DNA from: Actinomycetes bacterium
GTDB taxonomy: Bacteria > Actinomycetota > Actinomycetes > Streptosporangiales > Streptosporangiaceae
Assembly: GCA_025964635.1 (NCBI GenBank)
Contig: JAOPYP010000253.1
Span: 1 to 16,190, forward strand
Direction of reading: 5' to 3'
DNA: 16,190 nt
Positions 1 to 8,271 of this stretch are shown piece by piece (the first letter of the stretch is position 1; the number at the start of each line of letters is the position of its first letter). A model generated the notes under the pieces. The model saw nothing but the letters and a program-made list of their open reading frames with translations. It ran no database searches and was not told the DNA's origin. The position numbers and the translations under genes were made by a program.

Positions 1-951
1 CGCGTCGTACGACGCGTGGATCCGCTCGGACAGCATCGGGGCGCCCGTGCTGCGCTGGACCGCGCCGGCGATGGCCGTGCGCAGGCCCTCGTCGTCGGGG
101 ATGAACAGCAGCCCCGGGTTGGTGCAGAACTGCCCGGCGCCGAGGGTGAGTGACCCGGCGTAGCCGGCGGCGGTCTCGGCCGCGCGGGCCGCGGCCGCGC
201 CCGGCAGGACCACGGCCGGGTTGACCGAGCCCAGCTCGCCGTAGAACGGGATCGGGACGTCCCGCCCGGCGCAGATCTGCTGCAGCGCGAGGCCGCCCCG
301 GGCCGACCCGGTGAAACCGGCCGCGGTGATCGCCGGATGGCGGAGCAGCCTGACCCCCGCGGGCACGCCCAAGATCACCTCGAACGTTCCGTCCGGCGCC
401 CCGGCCGCCGCCAGCGCCTCCTTCACGAGGCCGGCGGTCGCGACCGAGGTCTGCGGGTGGCCCTCATGAGCCTTCACCACCACCGGGCAGCCGGCCGCCA
501 GCGCGGACGCGGTGTCGCCCCCCGCCACCGAGAACGCGAACGGGAAGTTCGACGCCGAGAACACCGCGACCGGGCCGACGGGCCGGGCCATCCGGCGCAG
601 CCCGGGCACGCCCTGGGCCGGCGGGCTGGTGATCACGTCCAGGTAGCCGCCGTCCCCGAGGACGTCGGCGAACATCCGCAGCTGCCCGGTGGTCCGGGCC
701 ACCTCGCCGGTCAGCCGGGTGCTGCCCAGGGCGGTCTCGGTGTCCGCCACCGCGGCCAGCTCACCCGCCTGGGCGTCCAGCGCGCCGGCCACCGCTCTCA
801 GGGCCGCCGCCCGGCCCTGAGGGCCCATGGCCTCCCAGCCGGGGCGGGCCGCGGCCGCCGCCTCGGCGATCGCGTCCACGGCACGGTCGGCGGTCTCGGC
901 GACCGGGTCCCCGGCCGGCTTGCCGGTGCGCGGGTCATATCCCTGGATCAT
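1..951 (-). CDS. Alpha-ketoglutaric semialdehyde dehydrogenase, N-terminal part (gene runs off the window)
   Basis: Aldehyde dehydrogenase superfamily enzyme that would oxidise 2,5-dioxopentanoate (alpha-ketoglutaric semialdehyde) to 2-oxoglutarate with NAD(P)+, the last step of non-phosphorylative sugar-acid breakdown in the cytoplasm. 317 codons are visible of a family of roughly 500 residues; the C-terminal third lies left of base 1. Visible landmarks are the GFTGSARGG cofactor loop, the general-base glutamate in FYGELGSVNP (about E239) and the catalytic cysteine in GQFCTNPG (about C276). The PIPFYGELGSVNP stretch is the signature of the semialdehyde dehydrogenase subgroup rather than a generic aldehyde dehydrogenase. 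The ATG at 951 is the only start that avoids an early stop (the ATG at 958 is in another frame and closes after seven codons). It begins 20 bases after the upstream dehydrogenase stops, so the two are probably co-transcribed. Exact substrate is inferred. Confidence 0.85.
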   Translation of the reverse strand, partial: MIQGYDPRTGKPAGDPVAETADRAVDAIAEAAAAARPGWEAMGPQGRAAALRAVAGALDAQAGELAAVADTETALGSTRLTGEVARTTGQLRMFADVLGDGGYLDVITSPPAQGVPGLRRMARPVGPVAVFSASNFPFAFSVAGGDTASALAAGCPVVVKAHEGHPQTSVATAGLVKEALAAAGAPDGTFEVILGVPAGVRLLRHPAITAAGFTGSARGGLALQQICAGRDVPIPFYGELGSVNPAVVLPGAAAARAAETAAGYAGSLTLGAGQFCTNPGLLFIPDDEGLRTAIAGAVQRSTGAPMLSERIHASYDA

Positions 952-971
952 GAACCATCCGTTCTCTGCGG

Positions 972-1781
972 TTACTTCAGGTGCTCCGCGTCGTAGCCGG
1001 GGCGGGTGAACTCGCCGCCCAGATAGGCGAACACGGGATCGTCCGGATCTGGTGCCCCGTGGGCCGCGATGACCTCGGCCGCGTAATCCTCGGCGTCGTC
1101 ACGGGGCTCGTAGCCCAGGGCCCGGGCCTCGTCCAGGCTGACCCAGCCGCCGCGGGTGTTGGCCGATACGCCGAAGGCCACCCGGAAACCGGGCCGTTCC
1201 GCGGTCAGGCAGGCCTCGAACAGCCGGCCGGCGTCGTCCGGGGACAGCCAGGTGGACAGCATGCGCGCCGTCGTGGGCCGCTCGAAGCAGGACAGGATGC
1301 GCAGGCAGATCGCGTCCAGGCCGTAGCGGTGGTGGTACATCGACGCCAGCGCCTCCCCGGTCACCTTGGACACCCCGTAGTAGGTGTCCGGCGCGGGAAA
1401 CGCATAGTCCGGGACGGGAAACGCGGAGCGCGGGGTGAACCCGACGGCGTGGTTGGACGAGGCGAAGATCACCCGGGGCACACCGGCCCGGCGGGCCGCA
1501 TCGAACACCGTGTAGGTGCCGTGGATGTTGATCTCCATGATCTTGTCCCAGGGTCCCTCGCCGGACACGCCGCCCAGGTGGATCACGGCGTCCACCCCGG
1601 CGCAGGCCTCGGTCATCGCGGCCATGTCGGTGACCGACGCGACGACCACCTCCTCATCCGGGCCGGGCGAGGCCGGCGGGGTGATGTCCAGCAGGCGCAG
1701 GATCCGGCCCGGACGGGCCAGCCGCTGGCGCAGCATGGACCCGATCCGGCCGGAACCGCCGGTAATGAGGATGGTCGGCAC
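972..1781 (-). CDS. Uronate dehydrogenase-like NAD-dependent SDR
   Basis: Extended short-chain dehydrogenase of 269 residues, the usual size of uronate dehydrogenases (about 265-275), which oxidise D-glucuronate or D-galacturonate to the aldarolactone with NAD+. Seen in the sequence: Rossmann motif GGSGRIG (8-14), acidic residue after the second strand (LLDI, D32), the SSNH motif (108-111), the catalytic Y135-x3-K139 pair and a late NTRGGW segment resembling the NTR-WW element of known uronate dehydrogenases. I chose the GTG at 1781, three codons before the first beta-strand. The open frame continues upstream, with an ATG at 1835 giving 18 extra basic residues and another at 1991, but those extensions look non-structural. 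No strong ribosome site fits either start. The gene sits 20 bases before the semialdehyde dehydrogenase. Given the pentonate-type dehydratase nearby, it could act as an aldose dehydrogenase; family certain, substrate not. Confidence 0.8.
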   Translation of the reverse strand: MPTILITGGSGRIGSMLRQRLARPGRILRLLDITPPASPGPDEEVVVASVTDMAAMTEACAGVDAVIHLGGVSGEGPWDKIMEINIHGTYTVFDAARRAGVPRVIFASSNHAVGFTPRSAFPVPDYAFPAPDTYYGVSKVTGEALASMYHHRYGLDAICLRILSCFERPTTARMLSTWLSPDDAGRLFEACLTAERPGFRVAFGVSANTRGGWVSLDEARALGYEPRDDAEDYAAEVIAAHGAPDPDDPVFAYLGGEFTRPGYDAEHLK

Positions 1782-1873
1782 GGCAGCCGAGCCTACGCGG
1801 CCGGTCCCCCGCGTACGCGCCCGGTGCTCTCGCATGGCCACTATCTGGGCCGGGCCTGCACGCGGCACAGCGG

Positions 1874-2092
1874 CTAGCGCCCCTCGCTTCGCTGTCTCGC
1901 CCAGAGTCCGGCGATACACGCGGGTGAGCCGCAGGTCTCCCGGATAGCCGGGGCACCACACGCGCACTTCCGGATCTGGGCACGCAGCCATGCGTCGTAT
2001 GCGACCAGTTCGGTGCCCACGGTGACCACGCGCCGGATACGGCCATCAGACATGAGCAGCCACTCGGCCGGGCGGGATTCCAGATCAGGCAT
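1874..2092 (-). CDS. Small hypothetical protein with cysteine cluster
   Basis: 72-residue frame that I do not recognise as a named family. The N-terminal half reads as a short beta-rich segment (SDGRIRRVVTVGTELVAYD), and the C-terminal half carries four cysteines in the order CAC, ETCGSPAC, with C-x-C and C-x4-C spacing that could bind zinc. Residue composition is balanced, unlike the Arg/Ala/Gly-rich shadow frames elsewhere in the window, and no better frame covers the interval, which is why I list it. The ATG at 2092 has only a weak purine stretch (AGAAAG) before it; an internal ATG at 2053 is an alternative. It lies 92 bases ahead of the dehydrogenase start and could be the first gene of the downstream sugar unit. 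Function unknown. Confidence 0.5.
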   Translation of the reverse strand: MPDLESRPAEWLLMSDGRIRRVVTVGTELVAYDAWLRAQIRKCACGAPAIRETCGSPACIAGLWARQRSEGR

Positions 2093-2094
2093 GG

Positions 2095-2298
2095 CTAGCT
2101 TTCTGCGTACGGCTCGGCTCTCCTAGTTTCGCTCGTCCGGGAACGGAGTCCGGCCGGCCTGACTACGGCCGGCGTTGCGGCTGAGACCGAACGGGCCGAT
2201 GTGGACTCCCATTCTCCATGTCCCCCACTCCCAGGGCCGGGCCGGCGGACCTTCATCAGTGAGACGGCCAGGAGCGCGAACCCGATTACGCGCAGGCC
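2095..2298 (-). other. Gap between dehydratase and small protein; open frame continuing after the dehydratase stop
   Basis: The 206 bases between the dehydratase stop and the small protein hold no convincing gene. In the dehydratase's own frame, after its TGA, 67 sense codons stay open to a TAG at 2095-2097. They begin with a hydrophobic run (VIGFALLAVSLM) followed by a basic patch (KVRR), which resembles the last membrane helix of a transporter, then a Ser/Ala/Arg-rich tail. There is no good start codon or ribosome site. It may be the decayed end of a lost permease, or chance, since stops are rare in such GC-rich DNA. Confidence 0.25.
2153..2173. repeat. Perfect 7-bp inverted repeat (hairpin) between operon halves
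   Basis: GCCGGCC and GGCCGGC flank the 7-base loop TGACTAC. It lies downstream of the dehydratase on the minus strand and 61 bases upstream of the small protein. There is no T-run on either side, so it is at best a weak intrinsic terminator or a transcript-processing hairpin; in 70% GC DNA such a stem can also arise by chance. Confidence 0.35.
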
Positions 2299-4055
<1,757 letters not shown>

Positions 4056-4059
<4 letters not shown>

Positions 4060-4994
4060 TGGTCGCCGTCCTGGGCCTCCAGGCCCCAGCTGGCCAGGAT
4101 CTTGCCGATCTCACCGCGTATCTCGTCCGGCAGCAGGCGGCTGGGCGGGCGGACGTCCCGGCGGGCCAGCCCCAGCTGGGCCAGCGCCTCCTTGACCACG
4201 CTCACGTTGTCCGCGGACGAATCCGCAGCCCGCAGTTCCTCGAAGGCGCGGGCCTCGGCCCAGAGCCGCAGGGCCCCCGGGTGGTCACCGGCCTGCAGCG
4301 CCTGCAGCATGCCGACGGAAATGCGGGGGGCGACGTTGGCCAGCCCGGAGGTGAAGCCGCGCGCCCCGTAGGCCCAGCAGCCCGGCGCGGTCAGCTCGGC
4401 CAGCCCGGCCAGCCAGGTGAAGCGGGCCAGCCCGGCGTCCCGGGCCACCCCGGCGAACCCCACCATGTCGCGGACCCCGTACTTGACCCCCACGACGTTC
4501 GGGCACTGCTTGCCGAGCCGGCGGATGTGCCGGCCGCCGATCTTCGGGTCGCGGATATAGAGCACCACGCCCATCTCGGGCACGGCCTCGGCGATGGCCA
4601 CGTGGTAGTCGACCCAGCCGTCCGCCGACAGGTACGGGCTGACCGGCTGGTGGACCATGATCATGCGGGCTCCGGCCGCGCGGGCGTGGGTCGCGGAACT
4701 GATCGCGGCGGGGACGTCATGGCCGACCCCGGCCAGCACCTCCGCCCGCCCCCGGACGGCGCGGATGGCGGACTCGGTGGCGGCCCGGGTCTCCTCGGCC
4801 GTCAGCGTGTAGAACTCCCCGGTGTTGCCGTTCGGGGTGACCAGGGTGATCCCGTTCTCGACGAGGCGGTGGATGAGCCGCGCGTGGCAGTCCCAGTCGG
4901 GGGCGCCGTCCGGGCCGAATGGCGTCACCGGGACCGCGGCCACAGTCTCCAGGATCTCCAGGAACTCGTCGGTGACGGCGGGCTCAATGCGCAT
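4056..4994 (-). CDS. Dihydrodipicolinate-synthase-family 2-keto-3-deoxy sugar-acid dehydratase
   Basis: 312-residue class I aldolase-fold (TIM barrel) protein. The Schiff-base lysine lies in GVKYGV (K171), the partner tyrosine in VVLYIRDP (Y146), and the substrate carboxylate loop is PNGNTGEF (54-61). In this context it should dehydrate, and possibly decarboxylate, a 2-keto-3-deoxy acid to alpha-ketoglutaric semialdehyde: 2-keto-3-deoxy-L-arabonate dehydratase if the substrate is a pentonate, or 5-dehydro-4-deoxyglucarate dehydratase if it is an aldarate. Lysine biosynthesis (DapA) is unlikely because of the neighbours and the GNTGEF loop. The start at 4994 is preceded by GGAG seven bases upstream; the open frame extends 43 codons further, but those residues are a shadow of the regulator gene. 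It overlaps the end of the regulator by 11 bases and the dehydratase by 4, so all three are one transcription unit. Confidence 0.85.
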
Positions 4995-5784
4995 CGGTAC
5001 TCCATTCGGTCGCAGGGGCCAGGCCTGAGAAATCGGGTGCTGAGAACTGGGGCGCGGCGAGATGCCGGGCCGCGAACCCGGCGATGTGCGCGCGGAGCAG
5101 GGCCGCCGCGTCGGCGGCCGCACCGGCCCGCGCCGCGGCCAGGATGGCCCGGTGCTCGGCCGCCTCCTGCTGCCACGACGCAGCCTGCTCCCAGGCCAGG
5201 GCGGAGACCAGCGCGGTCTGATCGCGCAGGCCGTCGAGGGTCTTCACGAGCAGGTCGTTGCCGCAGGCCTGGTACAGGGCACGGTGGAACTCGCGGTTGG
5301 CCAGGCTGCGCTGGGCCTGACCGGTGGCGGCGCCGGAGACGGCCAGGGCCGTCTGTGCGGTCACCCACGGACCGGCATCTGGCGCGCCGGCCGCGCCGGC
5401 CCGCATCCCGTCAGCCTGCATCCTCCCAGCCGGCGCCGCATGGGCCTGCACCGCGCGGCGGACCGCCTCCGGCTCCAGCAGCAGCCGCAGATCGTAGACG
5501 GCGGCCGCGCTCGCCGGGTCGATGGCCCGGACCGTGGCCCCCCGGTACGGGCTCATCGTGACCAGGCCCGCGCCCGCCAGGGTCTTCAGCGCCTCGCGGA
5601 CCGGGGTCTTGGACACGCCGAGCAGCTGGGCCAGTTCCGTCTCCACGAGGCTCTGCCCGGGGCGCAGCTCACCGGCCAGGATCGCGTGCTTGATGGCGTC
5701 CAGGACCGCCTCGGTGCGGGAGGGAGTGGCCCCGGTCGTCCCGTTGAGGAAACTGCGGGCCGGCGGGACCATGGCGGTGCTCAC
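4984..5784 (-). CDS. GntR-family regulator, FadR/FCD subfamily
   Basis: 266-residue transcription factor. The N-terminal winged helix (about 24-85) contains the recognition helix region LAQLLGVSKTPVREAL, and the C-terminal FCD ligand domain (about 95-235) shows the metal-binding set seen in many FCD proteins: an aspartate in VYDLRLLLEPEA and histidines in NREFHRAL, EHRAIL and HIAGFAARH. Such proteins sense small carboxylates or sugar acids and usually repress the adjacent operon. The GTG at 5784 is preferred because GGAGGAG (5789-5795) sits four bases upstream; an ATG at 5772 is too far from it, and the ATG at 5826 would add 14 residues and overlap the putative operator region. First gene of the sugar-acid operon and probably autoregulated through the palindrome at 5828-5837. 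Effector is inferred to be a pathway intermediate. Confidence 0.88.
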   Translation of the reverse strand: MSTAMVPPARSFLNGTTGATPSRTEAVLDAIKHAILAGELRPGQSLVETELAQLLGVSKTPVREALKTLAGAGLVTMSPYRGATVRAIDPASAAAVYDLRLLLEPEAVRRAVQAHAAPAGRMQADGMRAGAAGAPDAGPWVTAQTALAVSGAATGQAQRSLANREFHRALYQACGNDLLVKTLDGLRDQTALVSALAWEQAASWQQEAAEHRAILAAARAGAAADAAALLRAHIAGFAARHLAAPQFSAPDFSGLAPATEWSTDAH

Positions 5785-5788
5785 CGGG

Positions 5789-5795
5789 CTCCTCC
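5789..5795 (-). promoter_or_regulatory. Ribosome binding site that fixes the GntR start
   Basis: Minus strand GGAGGAG, four bases before the GTG at 5784. It is the only strong Shine-Dalgarno near the candidate starts and argues for GTG over the ATGs at 5772 and 5826. Confidence 0.7.
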
Positions 5796-5827
5796 GCCCG
5801 CCCGCGCTCGCCCTCGCATACGGCATC

Positions 5828-5837
5828 TCATATATGA
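5828..5837. promoter_or_regulatory. Candidate GntR operator palindrome
   Basis: TCATATATGA is a perfect 10-bp palindrome and a rare AT-rich island in this sequence. It starts four bases downstream of the predicted -10 box and therefore covers the expected transcription start, a classic repressor position. FadR/FCD regulators bind short AT-rich dyads of this size, so autoregulation and control of the sugar operon are likely, though inferred. Confidence 0.55.
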
Positions 5838-5841
5838 CATG

Positions 5842-5870
5842 ACTCTACGAGGCGGTCACTGCACCGTCAA
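5842..5870 (-). promoter_or_regulatory. Sigma-70/HrdB-type promoter of the sugar-acid operon
   Basis: On the minus strand TTGACG (5865-5870) and TAGAGT (5842-5847) are separated by exactly 17 bases, close to the actinomycete vegetative consensus TTGAC-N17/18-TAGRRT. Predicted transcription start is near 5835, leaving a leader of about 50 bases before the GTG of the regulator. This is the best promoter match I found in the window. Confidence 0.65.
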
Positions 5871-5880
5871 CGGGGCATCC

Positions 5881-5918
5881 CCCGGCGCGGCCCGGCCAGC
5901 GCCCGGCGCAGCCCGGCC
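5881..5918. repeat. Tandem direct repeat, two 17-bp copies
   Basis: CCCGGCGCGGCCCGGCC at 5881-5897 and CCCGGCGCAGCCCGGCC at 5902-5918 differ at one base and are spaced with a 21-bp period. The repeat lies just beyond the end of the methyltransferase and upstream of the regulator promoter. It could fold into GC stems and help end the upstream transcript, or mark slippage; no T-run follows. Confidence 0.45.
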
Positions 5919-5944
5919 CGGTGACCCCGCCGGCGCGGCGGCGG

Positions 5945-6778
5945 TCAGCCGTTCTTGCGGGCGACCCCGCCCCACATCGCGGCTCTCCGGGAGCCCTCAA
6001 CCTCGGAGTCCTGCCGCCAGTGCTGCACCGGGACCACGCCGGGCTGGACCAGCTCGAGCCCGGTGAAGAACCCGGTGACCTCGGCCTGGCTGCGGTAGGT
6101 GCCCTTCTGGGCCAGGAGCCGGTTGAGCCGCTTGCCCATCTCGGCCATCTTCTCCGGCTCGATGTCCGAGGCCACGTGCGAGAGCAGGAGGTAGCTGCCG
6201 GGCGGCACCGCATCTATCAGCTGGCTGACGATGCTGTGCGGGTGGTCCTCGGGCCCGATCAGGTGCAGCACCGCGACCAGCATGACCGCTACCGGCTGGG
6301 AGAAATCGAGCAGCCCGCGGGCGTGCTCGAGGATCTTCTCGGTGTCCCGCAGGTCAGCGTCGAGATAATCGGTCGCGCCCTCGGGGCCGCCGACCAGCAG
6401 GGCCCGGGCGTGCGCCAGCACGATGGGGTCGTTGTCCACGTAGACGACGCGGCTTTCCGGCGCGGCGGACTGGGCCACCTCGTGCGTGTTGTTCGCGCTG
6501 GGAATGCCGGTGCCGATGTCGAGGAACTGGCGGATCCCCGCCTCCGCGGCCAGGAAGCGCACGCCGCGGGCCAGGAACGCGCGGTTGGCCCGCACCGAGG
6601 AGACCAGGTCGGGGTAGGCCGCGAGCGCTTCCTCGCCGGCCTGCCGGTCGGCCTCGAAATTGTCCTTTCCACCCAGCCAGTAGTCGTACACCCGGGCTAT
6701 ATGCGCCACGCTGGTGTCGAACTCGACCTGCTCGCCCTCGTCCGGGGGAAGCGGCGCACCGAGCCATTCACTTGCCAT
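5945..6778 (-). CDS. DUF574-family (Methyltransf_19) SAM-dependent methyltransferase
   Basis: 277-residue protein of an actinomycete-expanded family of putative SAM methyltransferases with unknown substrates. The N-terminal signature FDTSVAHIARVYDYWLGGKDNFEADR (about 20-45, given here only to mark the conserved block around YDYWLGGKDNF) is diagnostic. The SAM-binding motif I follows as FLDIGTGIPSANNTH, then YVDNDPIVLAHARALL, in which the aspartates would contact the cofactor ribose. The ATG at 6778 is preceded by GAAAGG eight bases upstream; an upstream ATG at 6826 adds 16 unrelated residues. It follows the amine oxidoreductase by 68 bases on the same strand and may be read through from it or from its own weak promoter. 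Nothing ties it functionally to polyamines; these genes are scattered in many copies in actinomycete genomes. Confidence 0.85.
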   Translation of the reverse strand: MASEWLGAPLPPDEGEQVEFDTSVAHIARVYDYWLGGKDNFEADRQAGEEALAAYPDLVSSVRANRAFLARGVRFLAAEAGIRQFLDIGTGIPSANNTHEVAQSAAPESRVVYVDNDPIVLAHARALLVGGPEGATDYLDADLRDTEKILEHARGLLDFSQPVAVMLVAVLHLIGPEDHPHSIVSQLIDAVPPGSYLLLSHVASDIEPEKMAEMGKRLNRLLAQKGTYRSQAEVTGFFTGLELVQPGVVPVQHWRQDSEVEGSRRAAMWGGVARKNG

Positions 6779-6826
6779 CACCGCCGCCTTTCGCCGCACG
6801 CCCCCGGATCCATCCTGCAGCAGCAA

Positions 6827-6857
6827 ACCCTACCGTGCCCCCCTGATCACGAATCAA
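6827..6857 (-). promoter_or_regulatory. Weak candidate promoter for the methyltransferase
   Basis: Minus strand TTGATT (6852-6857) and TAGGGT (6827-6832) are separated by 19 bases, one or two longer than ideal. The -35 box lies in the last codons of the oxidoreductase. It would give a leader of about 40 bases. Weak evidence only. Confidence 0.25.
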
Positions 6858-8271
6858 AGCCCAGCCCCAGCCGGTCCAGGGTGCGCAGCCACAGGTCCCG
6901 GCGGCCCTCGTGGCGGTCGGCGCGGGCGAGCGAGGCGCGGGTCAGCTGGATCACCGCGGAGCGCAGCGGCTCGGGCGGGAACGGCACCGGCTTGCCCCGC
7001 ACCATTCCGAGCGCGGTCCGCTCGGTCTGCTGCCCGCTGAGCACGTCGAGCAGCACGTTGGCGCCGAATCGCGAGGCGCCGACGCCCAGCCCGGTGTACC
7101 CGGCCGCGTAGGCCAGCCGCCCGCGGTGGGCGGTGCCGAAGAACACGCAGAACCGCGCGCAGGTGTCGATCACGCCGCCCCAGGTATGCGTGAAGCGGAG
7201 CCCTTCGAGCTGAGGGAAGGTCTCGAAGAACTGCGCGGCCAGCCGGGCGAACGTCACGGGCCGCTGATCCTGGCCCGCCGTGATCAGGCCGCCGTTGTAA
7301 TACACCGCGTCGTACCCGCCCCACAGGATCCGGCCGTCGCCGGTGAGCCGGTAGTAGTGGAACTGATTGCCCATGTCGCCGACGCCCTGCCGGTGCCGCC
7401 AGCCGATGCTGGCCCGCTGGGCGGCGGACAGCGGCTCGGTCATCATCGCGTAGTCGTACACCGGCACCAGGTACCGCCGCAGGCGCCGCAGCAGCGGAGC
7501 GTAGGCCCCGGTGCCCAGGGCGGCGCGCGGCGCGCGGACGCTCCCGTGCCGGGTGGACAGCCGCAGGCCCGGGCCCTCCGGGTGGATCGCGCCGACCGGG
7601 GTCTGCTCGTAGATCCGGACGCCCGCGTCCAGGCACGCCCGGCGCAGCCCCCAGGCCAGGCGGGCCGGGTCCACCATGGCGCAGCCGTCGCGGTCCCACA
7701 CGCCGCCGTAGTAAGCCGGCGAGGCGATCTCGGCCCGCACCGCTTCCGCGTCCAGCAGCTCCGGGGGCGCGCCGGGCGCGCCCGACGCGGCGGCGAGCCG
7801 GCGTGCGGCGGCGGCGTGGTCCCACAGGTCAGGGAGATGCCAGGGCTGGGTTGCGACGGCCAGCTCGCCGGTGCGCTCGAAGTCGCAGTCGATCCCGTGC
7901 CGGGCCACGGTGGCCCCGATCTCGTCCAGGTTCTGCCGGCCGAGCCGGTCCAGTACGGGCATGTCCGGCCCGAACCGCTCCAGCCCGTTGGCCAGGCCAT
8001 GGGTGAGGCTGGCCGAGCAGAAGCCGCCGTTGCGGCCGGACGCGGCCCAGCCGGCCGTCCGGCCCTCCAGCAGCACCACGTCGGCGGACGGATCCCGCTC
8101 CTTGGCCAGCAGCGCGGTCCACAGCCCGGTGAACCCCGCGCCCACCACGGCCAGGTCGGCGGTGGTGGCCTCGCGCAGCGGCGCGGCAGGCTCCGGGGCG
8201 TCCGGGCGGTCCAGCCAGAAGCACGCCGGCCGGGCGTCCCGGAGCGCAGCCTCGCCGGGGAGGGCACTCAC
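6847..8271 (-). CDS. FAD-dependent amine oxidoreductase (DAO family, gamma-glutamylputrescine oxidase-like)
   Basis: 474-residue flavoprotein of the D-amino-acid-oxidase fold. The dinucleotide-binding motif VVGAGFTGLWTALLA (42-56) is followed by the ribose-binding glutamate in VVLLEG (E69) and the GWAASGRNGGFC block (74-84) typical of PuuB/OrdL-like oxidases; a C-terminal FAD loop reads YAAGYTGLGVGASRFG. It would oxidise a primary or secondary amine such as putrescine, a glutamylated polyamine or a related substrate to an aldehyde. The GTG at 8271 shares four bases (GTGA) with the stop of the upstream binding protein, which sets the start and implies translational coupling; the frame upstream of it is a shadow of that gene. 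Being the last enzyme of a polyamine-type ABC operon supports polyamine breakdown. No glutamylpolyamine synthetase is in view, so direct oxidation is possible. Substrate inferred. Confidence 0.82.
   Translation of the reverse strand: MSALPGEAALRDARPACFWLDRPDAPEPAAPLREATTADLAVVGAGFTGLWTALLAKERDPSADVVLLEGRTAGWAASGRNGGFCSASLTHGLANGLERFGPDMPVLDRLGRQNLDEIGATVARHGIDCDFERTGELAVATQPWHLPDLWDHAAAARRLAAASGAPGAPPELLDAEAVRAEIASPAYYGGVWDRDGCAMVDPARLAWGLRRACLDAGVRIYEQTPVGAIHPEGPGLRLSTRHGSVRAPRAALGTGAYAPLLRRLRRYLVPVYDYAMMTEPLSAAQRASIGWRHRQGVGDMGNQFHYYRLTGDGRILWGGYDAVYYNGGLITAGQDQRPVTFARLAAQFFETFPQLEGLRFTHTWGGVIDTCARFCVFFGTAHRGRLAYAAGYTGLGVGASRFGANVLLDVLSGQQTERTALGMVRGKPVPFPPEPLRSAVIQLTRASLARADRHEGRRDLWLRTLDRLGLGFDS

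Noticed and set aside
981..1877. Long plus-strand open frame opposite the uronate dehydrogenase-like gene
   Set aside because: Composition is Arg/Gly/Val-rich with no recognisable domain, and it is fully antisense to a gene with clear SDR motifs. GC-rich codon bias opens such frames.
4281..5561. 426-codon plus-strand frame across the aldolase-family and regulator genes
   Set aside because: Antisense shadow of two well-supported genes; the sequence becomes Arg/Pro repeats with no fold.
5871..5944. Intrinsic terminator for the methyltransferase
   Set aside because: GC-rich repeats could fold, but no single clear stem with a T-run was found, so only the direct repeat is reported.
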